Part shown: positions 45,804 through 54,599 of the stretch, in pieces
Numbering within the stretch: the first letter of the stretch is position 1
How the letters are laid out: every line of letters begins with the position of its first letter
Assembly (NCBI GenBank): GCA_044228285.1
Contig: JBGAVD010000002.1
Location: 186,001-250,000 of the forward strand
DNA from: JBBATK01 sp044228285
GTDB taxonomy: Bacteria > Bacteroidota > Ignavibacteria > Kapaibacteriales > NICIL-2
Direction of reading: 5' to 3'
DNA: 64,000 bases
Program-made: the position numbers and the translations under genes
Notes under the pieces: model-generated
Told to the model about the DNA's origin: nothing
Databases searched by the model: none
Seen by the model: the letters and a program-made list of their open reading frames with translations, nothing else

Positions 45804-46772
45804 CTACAAACCGAGACGGTCCATTTCAGCTTCTTCATATTCACTATCCTCGGCAGGGTAACGAAGGATTGCATCGAAACGTCCACTTTGTTTGGCGAGT
45901 GACCAAACCAGGCTCTCACCAGCTGGGACGGAAGAGCTTTCGCTCGTATAGAATGGATCTTTGTACGCATCGAGAGTACTGCATACTCTCCAGCCCTTTT
46001 TTTCGAAATGCTCAATGAGCTGGTCGAGAAAGAGTGAGGCAGCCAAGTTGTGATGGAGAAGTAGAACATGATGGATCTTCCGACCTGTCATTTCCGTCGC
46101 CAATGAATCATAGAAGCATGCACGGTCAAACAAGTGCTGGATATAGAACTTCTCAAAGAGTTTGATATCAGCTGTGGAATCCGTTTCCAAACGTTTTAGC
46201 AGGCGAGTATTAACGTACCAGTCTGATGCATCAATGCTTACATGTCCATTGAGATAAGAGTTTTGTTTAAGAAAGGCTCGAAAGCCATCAACTTTCTCGC
46301 GAGTGTTTCCTTCTTTTAAGTAGGGGAAGCGAAAGAAGGGTACAAATCCATCAAGGTTCTTGAGAAACTGATGATTGAAAAGAAAGTCCTTTTGAAAGGT
46401 ATCGAGACTGATACGCTTTGACGAAAAGTTGAAGTGGCTATAGCTGTGATTCGCTATGGAATGTCCTTCGGCAGACCAAGACTTCATTACTGCGCGACCC
46501 GCTACGTTGTCCATTCCAGAACCTTTCACAAAGAACATCGCATGCAATTTGTGCTTCTTCAATGTCGCGAGCAGACGGGCATTCCATTCCGTGTGAGAGT
46601 GCCGCGGGTAGTCCGTCGTTGAGCCGTCATCAAAGCTAAATGAAACAATGGGCTGCTTTGAGGAAGACACTGTAGGAGCTTGTTGCGCACTGAGAATGCA
46701 ATGCGAAGAGGGACACAGAGTCTGAACGATAACAATGATTGCGAAGCTAAGCTGATACCTGTTGAATATCAT
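45804..46772 (-). CDS. Secreted polysaccharide deacetylase (CE4/NodB fold)
   Basis: 322 residues from ATG 46772, which starts a signal peptide (MIFNRYQLSFAIIVIVQTLC...). NodB motifs are visible: motif 1 SFSFDDG (about 44-50, with the metal-binding and catalytic Asp pair), motif 2 HSYSH in EGHSIANHSYSHFNF (metal His pair), and motif 3 RFPY in FFRFPYLKEGN. It probably removes N-acetyl groups from a cell-wall or surface polysaccharide. Insertions around residues 175-245 (LFEKFYIQHLFDR) are longer than in the minimal family. It is convergent with the giant surface protein. Confidence 0.92.
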   Translation of the reverse strand: MIFNRYQLSFAIIVIVQTLCPSSHCILSAQQAPTVSSSKQPIVSFSFDDGSTTDYPRHSHTEWNARLLATLKKHKLHAMFFVKGSGMDNVAGRAVMKSWSAEGHSIANHSYSHFNFSSKRISLDTFQKDFLFNHQFLKNLDGFVPFFRFPYLKEGNTREKVDGFRAFLKQNSYLNGHVSIDASDWYVNTRLLKRLETDSTADIKLFEKFYIQHLFDRACFYDSLATEMTGRKIHHVLLLHHNLAASLFLDQLIEHFEKKGWRVCSTLDAYKDPFYTSESSSVPAGESLVWSLAKQSGRFDAILRYPAEDSEYEEAEMDRLGL

Positions 46773-47179
46773 AAGAGTTTGAGAATGACTAGTATTCGTA
46801 AATGTATATGTAAAAAGTAAATGTAAAAGCAAAAGTAGTAGAGGAGCAAATTAGTGCCAGTTGATCAAATACCAGAGTTGCACTATAGAAATGTCCGCGA
46901 TGTAGTTCTAGTCAACAACTCTTAGTTACACATCATCATCCATATAGCTCAGTATGCGTCAACAAAGCAGGAGTTCTTTGTTGATGCTGTTCATGATGGC
47001 AGCTCAATGAAGCCGCTTGCGGTACAACGGATCATAAAGCAGAGTGGACTAAAGGTGAGTGAGTTGTTACGCATCGTTGATAAGAGGGCTTAATAGCTCA
47101 CACATACAAGAGACTTTGATCTTCAGTCAGTCGAGAGTAGTTTGCGCACTATTCTGTGAACGTGATTCAAAGGAGCAGT
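46773..47179. other. Divergent intergenic region
   Basis: 407 bases between the deacetylase and the YpfJ-like gene. The deacetylase side is very AT-rich with TACATTTA-like repeats (46790-46830). A Bacteroidota-like promoter candidate for the plus-strand gene is at 47115-47144. No gene or RNA found. Confidence 0.5.
47115..47144 (+). promoter_or_regulatory. Candidate Bacteroidota-type promoter of ypfJ-like gene
   Basis: TTTG at 47115-47118, a 19-base spacer and TAGTTTG at 47138-47144, 36 bases before the ATG. This resembles the -33 TTTG / -7 TAnnTTTG consensus of Bacteroidota sigma-A, but the -7 box is one base short. Weak evidence. Confidence 0.3.
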
Positions 47180-48118
47180 ATGAGATGGCAAGGCAGACGT
47201 GAGAGTGACAATGTAGAAGATCGTCGAGGTGACGATGGGATGTCGTCGGGTGGTAGTGGTCTTCCAGGTCTTCCTGGCGGTCTCGGCGGTGGTTTTGGTC
47301 GTGGTGGTGGAGGAAAGAGTATTGTTGGAGGCGGTTTAGGACTTGTCATCATCATTGTGCTGAGTTTGATCACTGGTCAGAATCCTCTGCAGATGCTTGG
47401 AGGAGGAGAAGATGGAAGTTCTTTGCAAGGGCCAAGTTCTCAGCGCTCTGCTTATTCTGGTAGTGCTGAAGAAGAGGAGTTAGCTGGATTTGTAAAAGTG
47501 GTCCTTGCAGATAATGAGGATATTTGGTCTGAGATCATGCGTAGAGAGGGACACGATTATCGCTTGCCGAAACTCGTACTCTTTCGCAATGCAACACGCT
47601 CTGCATGTGGTGCTGCGAGTTCCCAGACAGGTCCCTTCTATTGTCCCGCGGATGAGAAAGTCTACATCGACCTTGAGTTCTACCAACTCATGAAAGACCG
47701 CTTTAAGGCAGGTGGCGACTTCGCCATGGCTTATGTGGTGGCGCATGAAGTAGGACACCATGTCCAGCACGTACTCGGCATTTCTGATAAAGTTCATCGC
47801 GCACAGCAGCGCTTAAGCGAAGAGGAAGCAAACAAATTGTCTGTTAAGCTTGAGCTTCAAGCCGACTTCTTGGCTGGTGTCTGGGCGCATTATGATCAAC
47901 AAACAAAAAACATACTCGAGCCCGGTGATATAGAAGAAGCACTTCGTTGTGCGGAAGCCATTGGCGATGATCGACTGCAAATGCAAGCCCAAGGTTACGT
48001 GTCGCCGGAGTCATTCACACACGGCAGTTCTAAAGAACGCATGTACTGGTTCAAACGTGGTTTTGAGAGTGGAGACCTAAAGCAAGGGGATACCTTTGGC
48101 AATGGTTTGAACTACTAG
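47180..48118 (+). CDS. ypfJ: YpfJ-family putative neutral zinc metallopeptidase
   Basis: 312 residues from ATG 47180, chosen because AAAGGAG lies just upstream and because family members begin MRWQGRRESDNVEDRRG, which it matches closely. A Gly-rich segment (about 22-50) and one membrane helix (LGLVIIIVLSLI, about 54-65) precede the peptidase domain. The zinc-binding HEVGH is at 189-193, followed by the conserved Glu/Asp segment ELQADFLAGVWAHY. The rest (YVSPESFTHGSSKERMYWFKRGF) is the family C-terminus. It is a membrane-anchored periplasmic protease of unknown substrate. Conservation with enterobacterial YpfJ is unusually high at the N-terminus. Confidence 0.95.
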   Translation: MRWQGRRESDNVEDRRGDDGMSSGGSGLPGLPGGLGGGFGRGGGGKSIVGGGLGLVIIIVLSLITGQNPLQMLGGGEDGSSLQGPSSQRSAYSGSAEEEELAGFVKVVLADNEDIWSEIMRREGHDYRLPKLVLFRNATRSACGAASSQTGPFYCPADEKVYIDLEFYQLMKDRFKAGGDFAMAYVVAHEVGHHVQHVLGISDKVHRAQQRLSEEEANKLSVKLELQADFLAGVWAHYDQQTKNILEPGDIEEALRCAEAIGDDRLQMQAQGYVSPESFTHGSSKERMYWFKRGFESGDLKQGDTFGNGLNY

Positions 48119-48710
48119 GTAGCAGGCAAGTCTAATCCTCAGTGCGATGCCAAACGGAGAGCTCAGCTGCGCTATTGTAGTGCAACTTCACCAATGTTAC
48201 TATGAAAATAGTCATGTGTCTGGTTCAGAGTTTTCTCTGACTGAGCAAGTGAAAACGGTGATGAGGGCAGGGAGTTCAGTACAGCACAGGTATCTAACTA
48301 CTGGGAGGTAATGCAAAGGCGAGGCTCAGATGTGACGTATGGGAGCTGATGGAGCCTCGTGCAGCGTTTGGCGCCGCAGGCGACAAAGGCTGCGCGTGTA
48401 AGAAAACGACTCTTCGTCATTCACAGCGCACGAAGCTTGTAGGATGTTCCTTTACCAGTGTGCGCCTGCTTCGCAGTCCGCATGCAACGACGCGGTATTT
48501 TCGTACTCCTTGGTCCTCCGTTGTTAGCGAAGACTGAAGATCAGAGCGCAACCATCCGAAGGGTCTACATGTCTGGGTTTGGTGATTGATTGATGTGGAC
48601 TGCAATACTCACGAGATGCTCTGCGTCTGCATACCGACTCTCCGAACGAGCTTGTGGCTCGCAAGACAATTGGGCCTTCATTATCATTCTCCTTCTCCTG
48701 CAGTACACAT
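48119..48710. other. Intergenic region, no gene found
   Basis: 592 bases between the YpfJ-like gene and the lipocalin. It holds an 8-base inverted repeat (48320-48327 with 48352-48359) and a CTGC-TTC-GCAG mini-hairpin near 48467, but no coding frame, tRNA or recognisable RNA. Confidence 0.5.
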
Positions 48711-49280
48711 ATGAAAACCATCCCACTTCAACTAGTACTTGTTGCGTTTTGCGGCATGCTCCTATCGCAGGTTCAGACCAAGGCGCAGAACACCGCGCCA
48801 CTTAAGGCTATACCAAACCTAGATCTGCAGCGATATCTCGGTACTTGGTTTGAGATTGCGCGGCTTCCTAATAGCTTTCAAACGAAATGCTCGTGCGATG
48901 TTAGCGCTCATTATCAGCTGCGTGAGGATGGTGATATCGATGTTACGAACAGGTGTCGCAAAGAGGATGGCGAGATGAAACAAAGCACGGGCAAAGCAAA
49001 ACGCGCTAGTGAATCTGAGCCACTGTCGAAACTGAAGGTCCGATTTGCGCCTGCCTTCTTAAGCTGGCTCTCAGCTGTATGGGGCGACTACTGGGTTCTT
49101 ATCCTCGCACCAGACTACAGCTATGCAGTCGTTGGCGAACCAAGTAGAAAGTACTTGTGGATACTATCACGCAGCGCTCAAATGAACAACACTACCTACA
49201 ATGAGTTGTTAGGCAAGATTGCGGCAATGGGATATGATACCCGTCTGATACAGAAGACCTGTCAAAGTCCATCACGATAA
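48711..49280 (+). CDS. Bacterial lipocalin (Blc-like)
   Basis: 189 residues from ATG 48711, which starts a signal peptide (MKTIPLQLVLVAFCGMLLSQVQ, ending near AQ 26). The lipocalin signature GTWFEIARLPNSF is at 44-56 and the second conserved block RKYLWILSRSAQM is near the C-terminus. Central strands include DYWVLILAPDYSYAVVGEP. Such proteins bind fatty acids or lysophospholipids in the outer membrane or periplasm and are often stress-induced. A lipobox is not seen, so it is a soluble secreted version. It is not tightly linked to neighbours. Confidence 0.93.
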   Translation: MKTIPLQLVLVAFCGMLLSQVQTKAQNTAPLKAIPNLDLQRYLGTWFEIARLPNSFQTKCSCDVSAHYQLREDGDIDVTNRCRKEDGEMKQSTGKAKRASESEPLSKLKVRFAPAFLSWLSAVWGDYWVLILAPDYSYAVVGEPSRKYLWILSRSAQMNNTTYNELLGKIAAMGYDTRLIQKTCQSPSR

Positions 49281-49778
49281 TCTCGTTACAAGTAATCGTC
49301 AGAAGGGCCTGTGTCCTTTTGTGAATGGATCATCAAGAGGGCGCTTTGCTTGTTCTCTCTGTCGAGCCTGGTAGACTAGCCTGGATTCAGGCCTTTGCAA
49401 TCGCGCTCATTTGTTAACAGCGATAAGTAGGTTCTCGCAACGTGTAGCGTTGCATGAGGATCGATAGTAGTCTTGAACCACAACCTGTGTGCTTTTCATG
49501 TGGCTTCGCCCTGCGGATGGAGAAGATTCGTACTGGAGTTGCTTGCCTGCTGCACTCACGGCATCCATTTAGAAGGTTGACATAGTAAGAATAAGCCAAG
49601 GTTTGTCTTAGAAGCCGAGGAATTTCTTGCTAATATTGTTATTGGGCAACAAGTGACTGACGAACATTATAGTGCCACACTCTCCGATTTCGCTGTAGAG
49701 CATCTTTAGATCGCCAGCGCTCTTTGCCCTCATGCGTGCTGCACGCACTTTTTTGTCACACTTGATCGCTGTCTTCAA
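49281..49778. other. Intergenic region, no gene found
   Basis: 498 bases ahead of the PorE-like gene. No gene, repeat or RNA recognised; the promoter of the downstream gene is not evident. Confidence 0.5.
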
Positions 49779-51887
49779 ATGGAAGTTTGCCTCATCATTG
49801 CGTTTTGCGTCTGCTTTTGCTCAAATCTCCTTCACGCTCAAGATCGTGTTGATTTTGTGGATGAGTTTAGCTCTAATGCTAAAGGTTGGATGGAGGCAAA
49901 CAATTCTGATCATGAGTTCGGTGTTCGAGATGGTGAGTACCAATTGAAGAAGAAGAAGGGTGCTGGTACTTACATGGTGTGGCAAAAAGTTGTCATGGAT
50001 GACAAACGTGATTGGACTATTGAGGCAACTGTGAAGTTAGTGGATGGTGATGATACACGAGGCTATGGCTTGTTGTTTGGAACAGCTAACAGCGATAGCA
50101 ACTATGCTTTCGTACTCTCAGGTAACGGTTCTGCAGCTGTGTATGCACGCGCAGGCTCTTGGTTTCAGTTCTTGTTGCCATGGCGCAGTACGGCTGCAAA
50201 TCGTAAAATCGGACAGTGGAACACACTCAAGATCGTTCGTGAGTATGATGTCCTGGCTTTCTTCGTAAATGGCACCTGTGTTGGTTCACTCACGGCATCA
50301 ACCTATCCGAAGCGTGGCGATTATGTGGGTTTTGTGGTCGAGAACGTTATGAAGGTTGCAATCGACCGAATAGAAGTGAAGTCCTCACCAGCAAATCGTC
50401 AACCGCAGGATGTTGGAGATGGTGGGATAGCAATTGAACGTATAAACCTTGGACCGAAAGTGAATACAAGCGTTGAAGAGATCGCGCCAATCCCAAGTGC
50501 TGATGGCCGAACCATCTATTTTGTTCGACGTCTTCATTCACAGAACACAGGATCAGATTTAGCAGACGATATCTGGTACTCTACCAAAGACTCGACAAAT
50601 AGCTGGTCTGAAGCCAAGAACATGGGCAAGCCTCTGAACAATACCGGCAACAACAATGTCATTTCTGTTGCTCCTGATCATAACACTTTGATTATTCAAA
50701 ACACCTATACCTCTTCTGGTGAGCCTGCCGGAGGTGGATTGTCGATCTCTCACCGCACACAAACTGGTTGGGAGATACCGAAAACCATTCGTCTCGACAG
50801 TGGATACAATCTCAATCAATATTCAGAGTATTGTCTCTCACCAGATGGCAAGGTGCTCATTGCCTCCATTGAACAACACGATACAAAGGGTTCAAAGGAC
50901 TTGTATGCGTTTTTCCGCTTGACCGATACAACGTTCTCGAAACCCAAGCATATAACCGAACTCTCAACTCTCGGTTCCGATATGGCTCCCTTTGTTGCTA
51001 GTGATAGCAAGACCATGTACTTCAGCTCGAATGGAAGGGCTGGATATGGAGGCGAAGACATTTTTGTAACACGGCGATTGGATTCAACCTGGCTGCATTG
51101 GTCTGAACCTATGAACCTCGGCAACAAGATCAATTCGGAATGGTTTGATGCCTATTTCCGTACGACGGCCAGAGGTGATTCTGCATACATGATTACCTCG
51201 TCAAACAGCCTTGGGGGAACTGATATCGTTCGCTTATCGGTGCCAATGGGCGCGAGACCTCAGACCGTGAGCTTGATCTCAGGTCATGTGTACGATGCGA
51301 AAACGAAGTTGCCACTCGCTGCGACGGTGAAGTATGAAGACCTTTCAACAAACCAAGAAGTTGGAATAGCTCGCTCGAATCCAAAAGATGGTGCTTACTC
51401 TATCGCGCTTCCAGCCGGCCAATTGTATGGCTTTCGCGCTGAACAGGAGGGATACTATCCAGTAAGCGAGCAACTTGATACGCGCTCGCTGAAGGCGTAT
51501 GAAGAACTGAACAAAGATCTGTATCTCATACCTATTGAAGTTGATGCGAGAATTCGTCTGAACAATCTCTTCTTTGATGTTGCGAAGTCTGTTCTCAGAC
51601 CTGAGTCCGCAAACGAGCTCGATCGCTTGATTGACTTTCTTGTCAGCCACCCAGCTATACACATCACTATTGAAGGTCATACGGACAACGCTGGCGACGA
51701 TAAGTCGAACATGCTCCTCTCACAAAACCGCGCTCTTGCAGTACAGAAATACCTGTCGAACAAAGGCGTTCAAGTATCTCGTATGAATTCTAAAGGCTTT
51801 GGTAAGACCGTTCCGGTGGAACCGAATACCACAGAGCAAGGACGCCAGAAGAATCGTCGAGTGGAGTTTGTGATTACGAAAAAGTAG
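49779..51887 (+). CDS. LamG-like/PD40/CRD/OmpA envelope protein (PorE-like architecture)
   Basis: 702 residues. A short signal peptide (MEVCLIIAFCVCFCSNLLHAQ) is followed by a concanavalin/LamG-like domain (about 22-205: FVDEFSSNAKGWMEANNSD ... WNTLKIVREYDVLAFFVNGT). A PD40 beta-propeller comes next (about 215-495; blades ending YFVRRL, YFSSNG and similar), then a carboxypeptidase-regulatory-like domain (about 500-585: ISGHVYDAKTKLPLAATV). The C-terminal OmpA domain (590-702) has the hallmark EGHTDNAGDDKSNMLLSQNRA and NRRVEFVI. Propeller, CRD and OmpA in this order is the layout of PorE of the type IX secretion system; here the PorE TPR is replaced by a LamG-like domain. It may link envelope machinery to peptidoglycan. 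Confidence 0.92.
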   Translation: MEVCLIIAFCVCFCSNLLHAQDRVDFVDEFSSNAKGWMEANNSDHEFGVRDGEYQLKKKKGAGTYMVWQKVVMDDKRDWTIEATVKLVDGDDTRGYGLLFGTANSDSNYAFVLSGNGSAAVYARAGSWFQFLLPWRSTAANRKIGQWNTLKIVREYDVLAFFVNGTCVGSLTASTYPKRGDYVGFVVENVMKVAIDRIEVKSSPANRQPQDVGDGGIAIERINLGPKVNTSVEEIAPIPSADGRTIYFVRRLHSQNTGSDLADDIWYSTKDSTNSWSEAKNMGKPLNNTGNNNVISVAPDHNTLIIQNTYTSSGEPAGGGLSISHRTQTGWEIPKTIRLDSGYNLNQYSEYCLSPDGKVLIASIEQHDTKGSKDLYAFFRLTDTTFSKPKHITELSTLGSDMAPFVASDSKTMYFSSNGRAGYGGEDIFVTRRLDSTWLHWSEPMNLGNKINSEWFDAYFRTTARGDSAYMITSSNSLGGTDIVRLSVPMGARPQTVSLISGHVYDAKTKLPLAATVKYEDLSTNQEVGIARSNPKDGAYSIALPAGQLYGFRAEQEGYYPVSEQLDTRSLKAYEELNKDLYLIPIEVDARIRLNNLFFDVAKSVLRPESANELDRLIDFLVSHPAIHITIEGHTDNAGDDKSNMLLSQNRALAVQKYLSNKGVQVSRMNSKGFGKTVPVEPNTTEQGRQKNRRVEFVITKK

Positions 51888-52326
51888 TGTCGTTTGAGTT
51901 TTAGCTCTTGAGCGCCAATCTCGTAGAGAGTGTCGTAGAGTCTAAGTGCACAGATATCTTCGAAGCTTTAATCAGCTGCATAGCTGAGTATGTTAATTAC
52001 CCTTGCTTACTGTTTCTTAGGCTGTTAGGTCTACAACACACAGACCTACGCTCGCGTCCCAGCTATGGAATTTGCTGACAGAATATCTGCATACCTTCTG
52101 TCTAGCGGAGAGATTATTGTTGTGTGCAGTCATGCATAACCTATACATAATTGCAAAAAGCATTAAGAAAAAACTACCGCTAACTCTTTTAGAGAGAAGA
52201 AGATAGCCTTGCTTTTCGGTCTTGCGCGGTTATATTTGCCCTACCACCTACCGCTCGTATCCTACACCACATCACATAGTTAGCTAAGCCGGTTTGTCAT
52301 ACAGGATCCCACTATTAGGAGAGTCT
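51888..52326. other. Intergenic region with a candidate promoter
   Basis: 439 bases between the PorE-like gene and the C39-like lipoprotein. The last third is AT-rich and contains the promoter candidate at 52209-52238. No tRNA or small gene found. Confidence 0.5.
52209..52238 (+). promoter_or_regulatory. Candidate Bacteroidota-type promoter of the lipoprotein gene
   Basis: TTGC at 52209-52212, an 18-base spacer, then TATATTTG at 52231-52238, an exact match to the -7 TAnnTTTG consensus of Bacteroidota. The -33 box matches TTTG in only part. It lies about 90 bases before the ATG at 52327. Confidence 0.4.
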
Positions 52327-54309
52327 ATGTCAAAGGTGTTTCGTTTCCATTCTCAGTGGAAAGCATTCCAACGCGCAGTGTTGAGATCTTCTTCCCGCTT
52401 GCAGCTGATTTGGTTCGCGCTGTGCTCGACAGTCTTTTTCCTGAGTTGTTCGACGAACGCTCCAACAGGTCCAAACAATCGCATTAGCGCTGAAGCACCT
52501 GTACAAGTGGCTACTCAAAGTATAGGATCTGGAGGTGGAACCTTGCTGTATAGTGACGCATCTGATTCACTCAGTGGTCTGCGTATTGATGTACCGGCTG
52601 GTGCTATCACATCTTCAGCAAGTTTTAACGTTGGTGTGGGAGCAATCCGTCAGCATGGTTTTCGTTCAGATGTGAAGCTCTTGACCCCTCTTATCAGCTT
52701 CTCAAACGGAGGAGTGATGAGCAAGGAACCAATGACGATCACTATTCCGATTCATAATCCATCGCATCGCTTCGCGCTGCCTTTTCTCTACGATGAACAA
52801 ACGCATAAACTAGAAGCCCTTTCAGTCGTGGAGCAAGACTCGTCGAAGATCCGATTCCTCATGAGCAACTTTAGAAATTCGAAGACAGCTGGTATTCTCA
52901 CGCTTACCGAGGAGACTCATTCAAGTGTTGTGGTACTGAGCACAGATGCTGCTTTGTTAACAGAGAGCTACGACAGTGGCTTTCAAATGGGCGAGGACAA
53001 CTGTCAGTTCCTGAATTATGGATCGGAGATTGCACCCAGCGGACACTGCGGTGGACAAACCATTGCCGCTGCCTGGTACTATCAGGCAAAAAAAAAGAAA
53101 GGAAGTCCAGGTCTCTTTGGACTTTACGACAACGACGGCATTCAGCTCACGCCTAAGATCTGGCAAGATGATCAAGCTCTGTATCGCTACTGTTCACTCA
53201 TACAAACACACTCCCCATGGTCTGGGCTGAAGTACTGGGACAACAATACCAGCGAGCGAGATGTACTTAGCTATAAGTCGATTGCATTTGCCATACGTGA
53301 AACCGGTTGTCCACAGCCGCTTTACGTCTTCGATGGTGACAAGATCGCTCACGCTATCTTGGCAACGCGTGTTTCAAACGGCATCATTGCGGTGGCAGAT
53401 CCGAACTACTTCACTGAAAGTAAGATTGAGCTCAACAAACGACTGGGTGATTTCGAACCATACAATCTTTCTCGCTATGTTGGTGACACTCGCTTTAACT
53501 GCATTCACATCTATCACGCCTCATTAAGCCAGATAACCGACCTCGAATATTGCGCTGAGCAGTGGAACAAAGTCTTGGATGGCACCTGCGGTACTGCTGA
53601 ATTCAGCAAGCCCCGCATTCAGTTACTCAACAAAGCAGGTGAATACGAAACCGTTGAAAAGGGAAAGGTGATCAAGATCAACGAGCACTCAACACTCGAG
53701 CTAAGCCTAAATGGTGCTGCTGTTAACGCAATCGTTTTTGATCGCGCCACACAACAGGAGTTGTTCCGTGACCAACGTGATTTCGTGCTTTCGGCTGGAA
53801 AGCACACCATTGGTGTGTACTGTTATAGTCCAACACCAAAGAACATCTACGGTTTGTATATAGGATTTCAATGGATTGATGTCGAGGTGAGCGCAGAGGA
53901 GGGTCCGATGTCCGGAGACATTGCGCTCAACCTCAGCATAAATGGAGCAGCTGCTCAAGTGAAGAAAGCCACTTTCGAGATTCAGGGCGAGCCTGTACAT
54001 GGGTACTTCTTGGTGATCAACGCAGAACTTTTGAATCCAAACGGTGCCGTTGATGGGTTTATGATACACTCCGGCTTACTCGTTGGCGGCACCTACGAAG
54101 GTGTGCCACATCCTTTTACTTCTTGGTCTCACTTTGAGAAGATTGACCAGTTGGCAACTGTTTACGGAGTTTCAGATCGAGCTAGCAGCACCATGAAGGT
54201 TCTCGCTTGGCGTCCAGGTGTTCTTGACGGGAGCTTTGATTTTAGTGTTGTCTCTGAGAAAGATGCAACCAAGCAAGCGCAGTGCAAGGGCTCGTTTCAT
54301 CTGCCCTGA
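52327..54309 (+). CDS. Lipoprotein with ZU5-like and papain/C39-like peptidase region
   Basis: 660 residues from ATG 52327 (GGAGAG just upstream). The lipobox is FFLSC with Cys41 after an unusually long n-region. Residues ~65-140 resemble a ZU5-type beta domain (GGGTLLYSDASDSLSGLRIDVPAGAITS). Residues ~225-375 fit a papain-like cysteine peptidase: GHCGGQTIAAAWYY with Cys241, KIAHAILATRV with His342 and IAVADPNYF with Asp358/Asn360, in the right order and spacing. The C-terminal ~290 residues are beta-rich with Ig-like strands. A nine-A run (53088-53096) lies just after the Cys. The peptidase assignment is inference from motif order. No T9SS tail. Confidence 0.85.
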   Translation: MSKVFRFHSQWKAFQRAVLRSSSRLQLIWFALCSTVFFLSCSTNAPTGPNNRISAEAPVQVATQSIGSGGGTLLYSDASDSLSGLRIDVPAGAITSSASFNVGVGAIRQHGFRSDVKLLTPLISFSNGGVMSKEPMTITIPIHNPSHRFALPFLYDEQTHKLEALSVVEQDSSKIRFLMSNFRNSKTAGILTLTEETHSSVVVLSTDAALLTESYDSGFQMGEDNCQFLNYGSEIAPSGHCGGQTIAAAWYYQAKKKKGSPGLFGLYDNDGIQLTPKIWQDDQALYRYCSLIQTHSPWSGLKYWDNNTSERDVLSYKSIAFAIRETGCPQPLYVFDGDKIAHAILATRVSNGIIAVADPNYFTESKIELNKRLGDFEPYNLSRYVGDTRFNCIHIYHASLSQITDLEYCAEQWNKVLDGTCGTAEFSKPRIQLLNKAGEYETVEKGKVIKINEHSTLELSLNGAAVNAIVFDRATQQELFRDQRDFVLSAGKHTIGVYCYSPTPKNIYGLYIGFQWIDVEVSAEEGPMSGDIALNLSINGAAAQVKKATFEIQGEPVHGYFLVINAELLNPNGAVDGFMIHSGLLVGGTYEGVPHPFTSWSHFEKIDQLATVYGVSDRASSTMKVLAWRPGVLDGSFDFSVVSEKDATKQAQCKGSFHLP

Positions 54310-54599
54310 GAGTTCAGGTGTTACTCGATCAAACGTGTACTCTGCATCGAGGGTATCAGGCTTGAAAATGAGACTTCACACAGGGTAGTATCTGTTGACA
54401 CCAAGTGGGGAGTGACTTGATTGGGTTATCGCTTATGTACGTCGCTCTGCTGAACAACGGGCGCTCTGTTCATGTGAGTGCTTCGATTGAGCACAGAGAC
54501 TTCTCATCTTGCCTCCCTTTGCCATTCGCGCTGTTATCGTAAAAGTTGTAAGCGATTCGATTTTGCTTACCTATCATCTCAATCTTTAGAGGAATAGCT

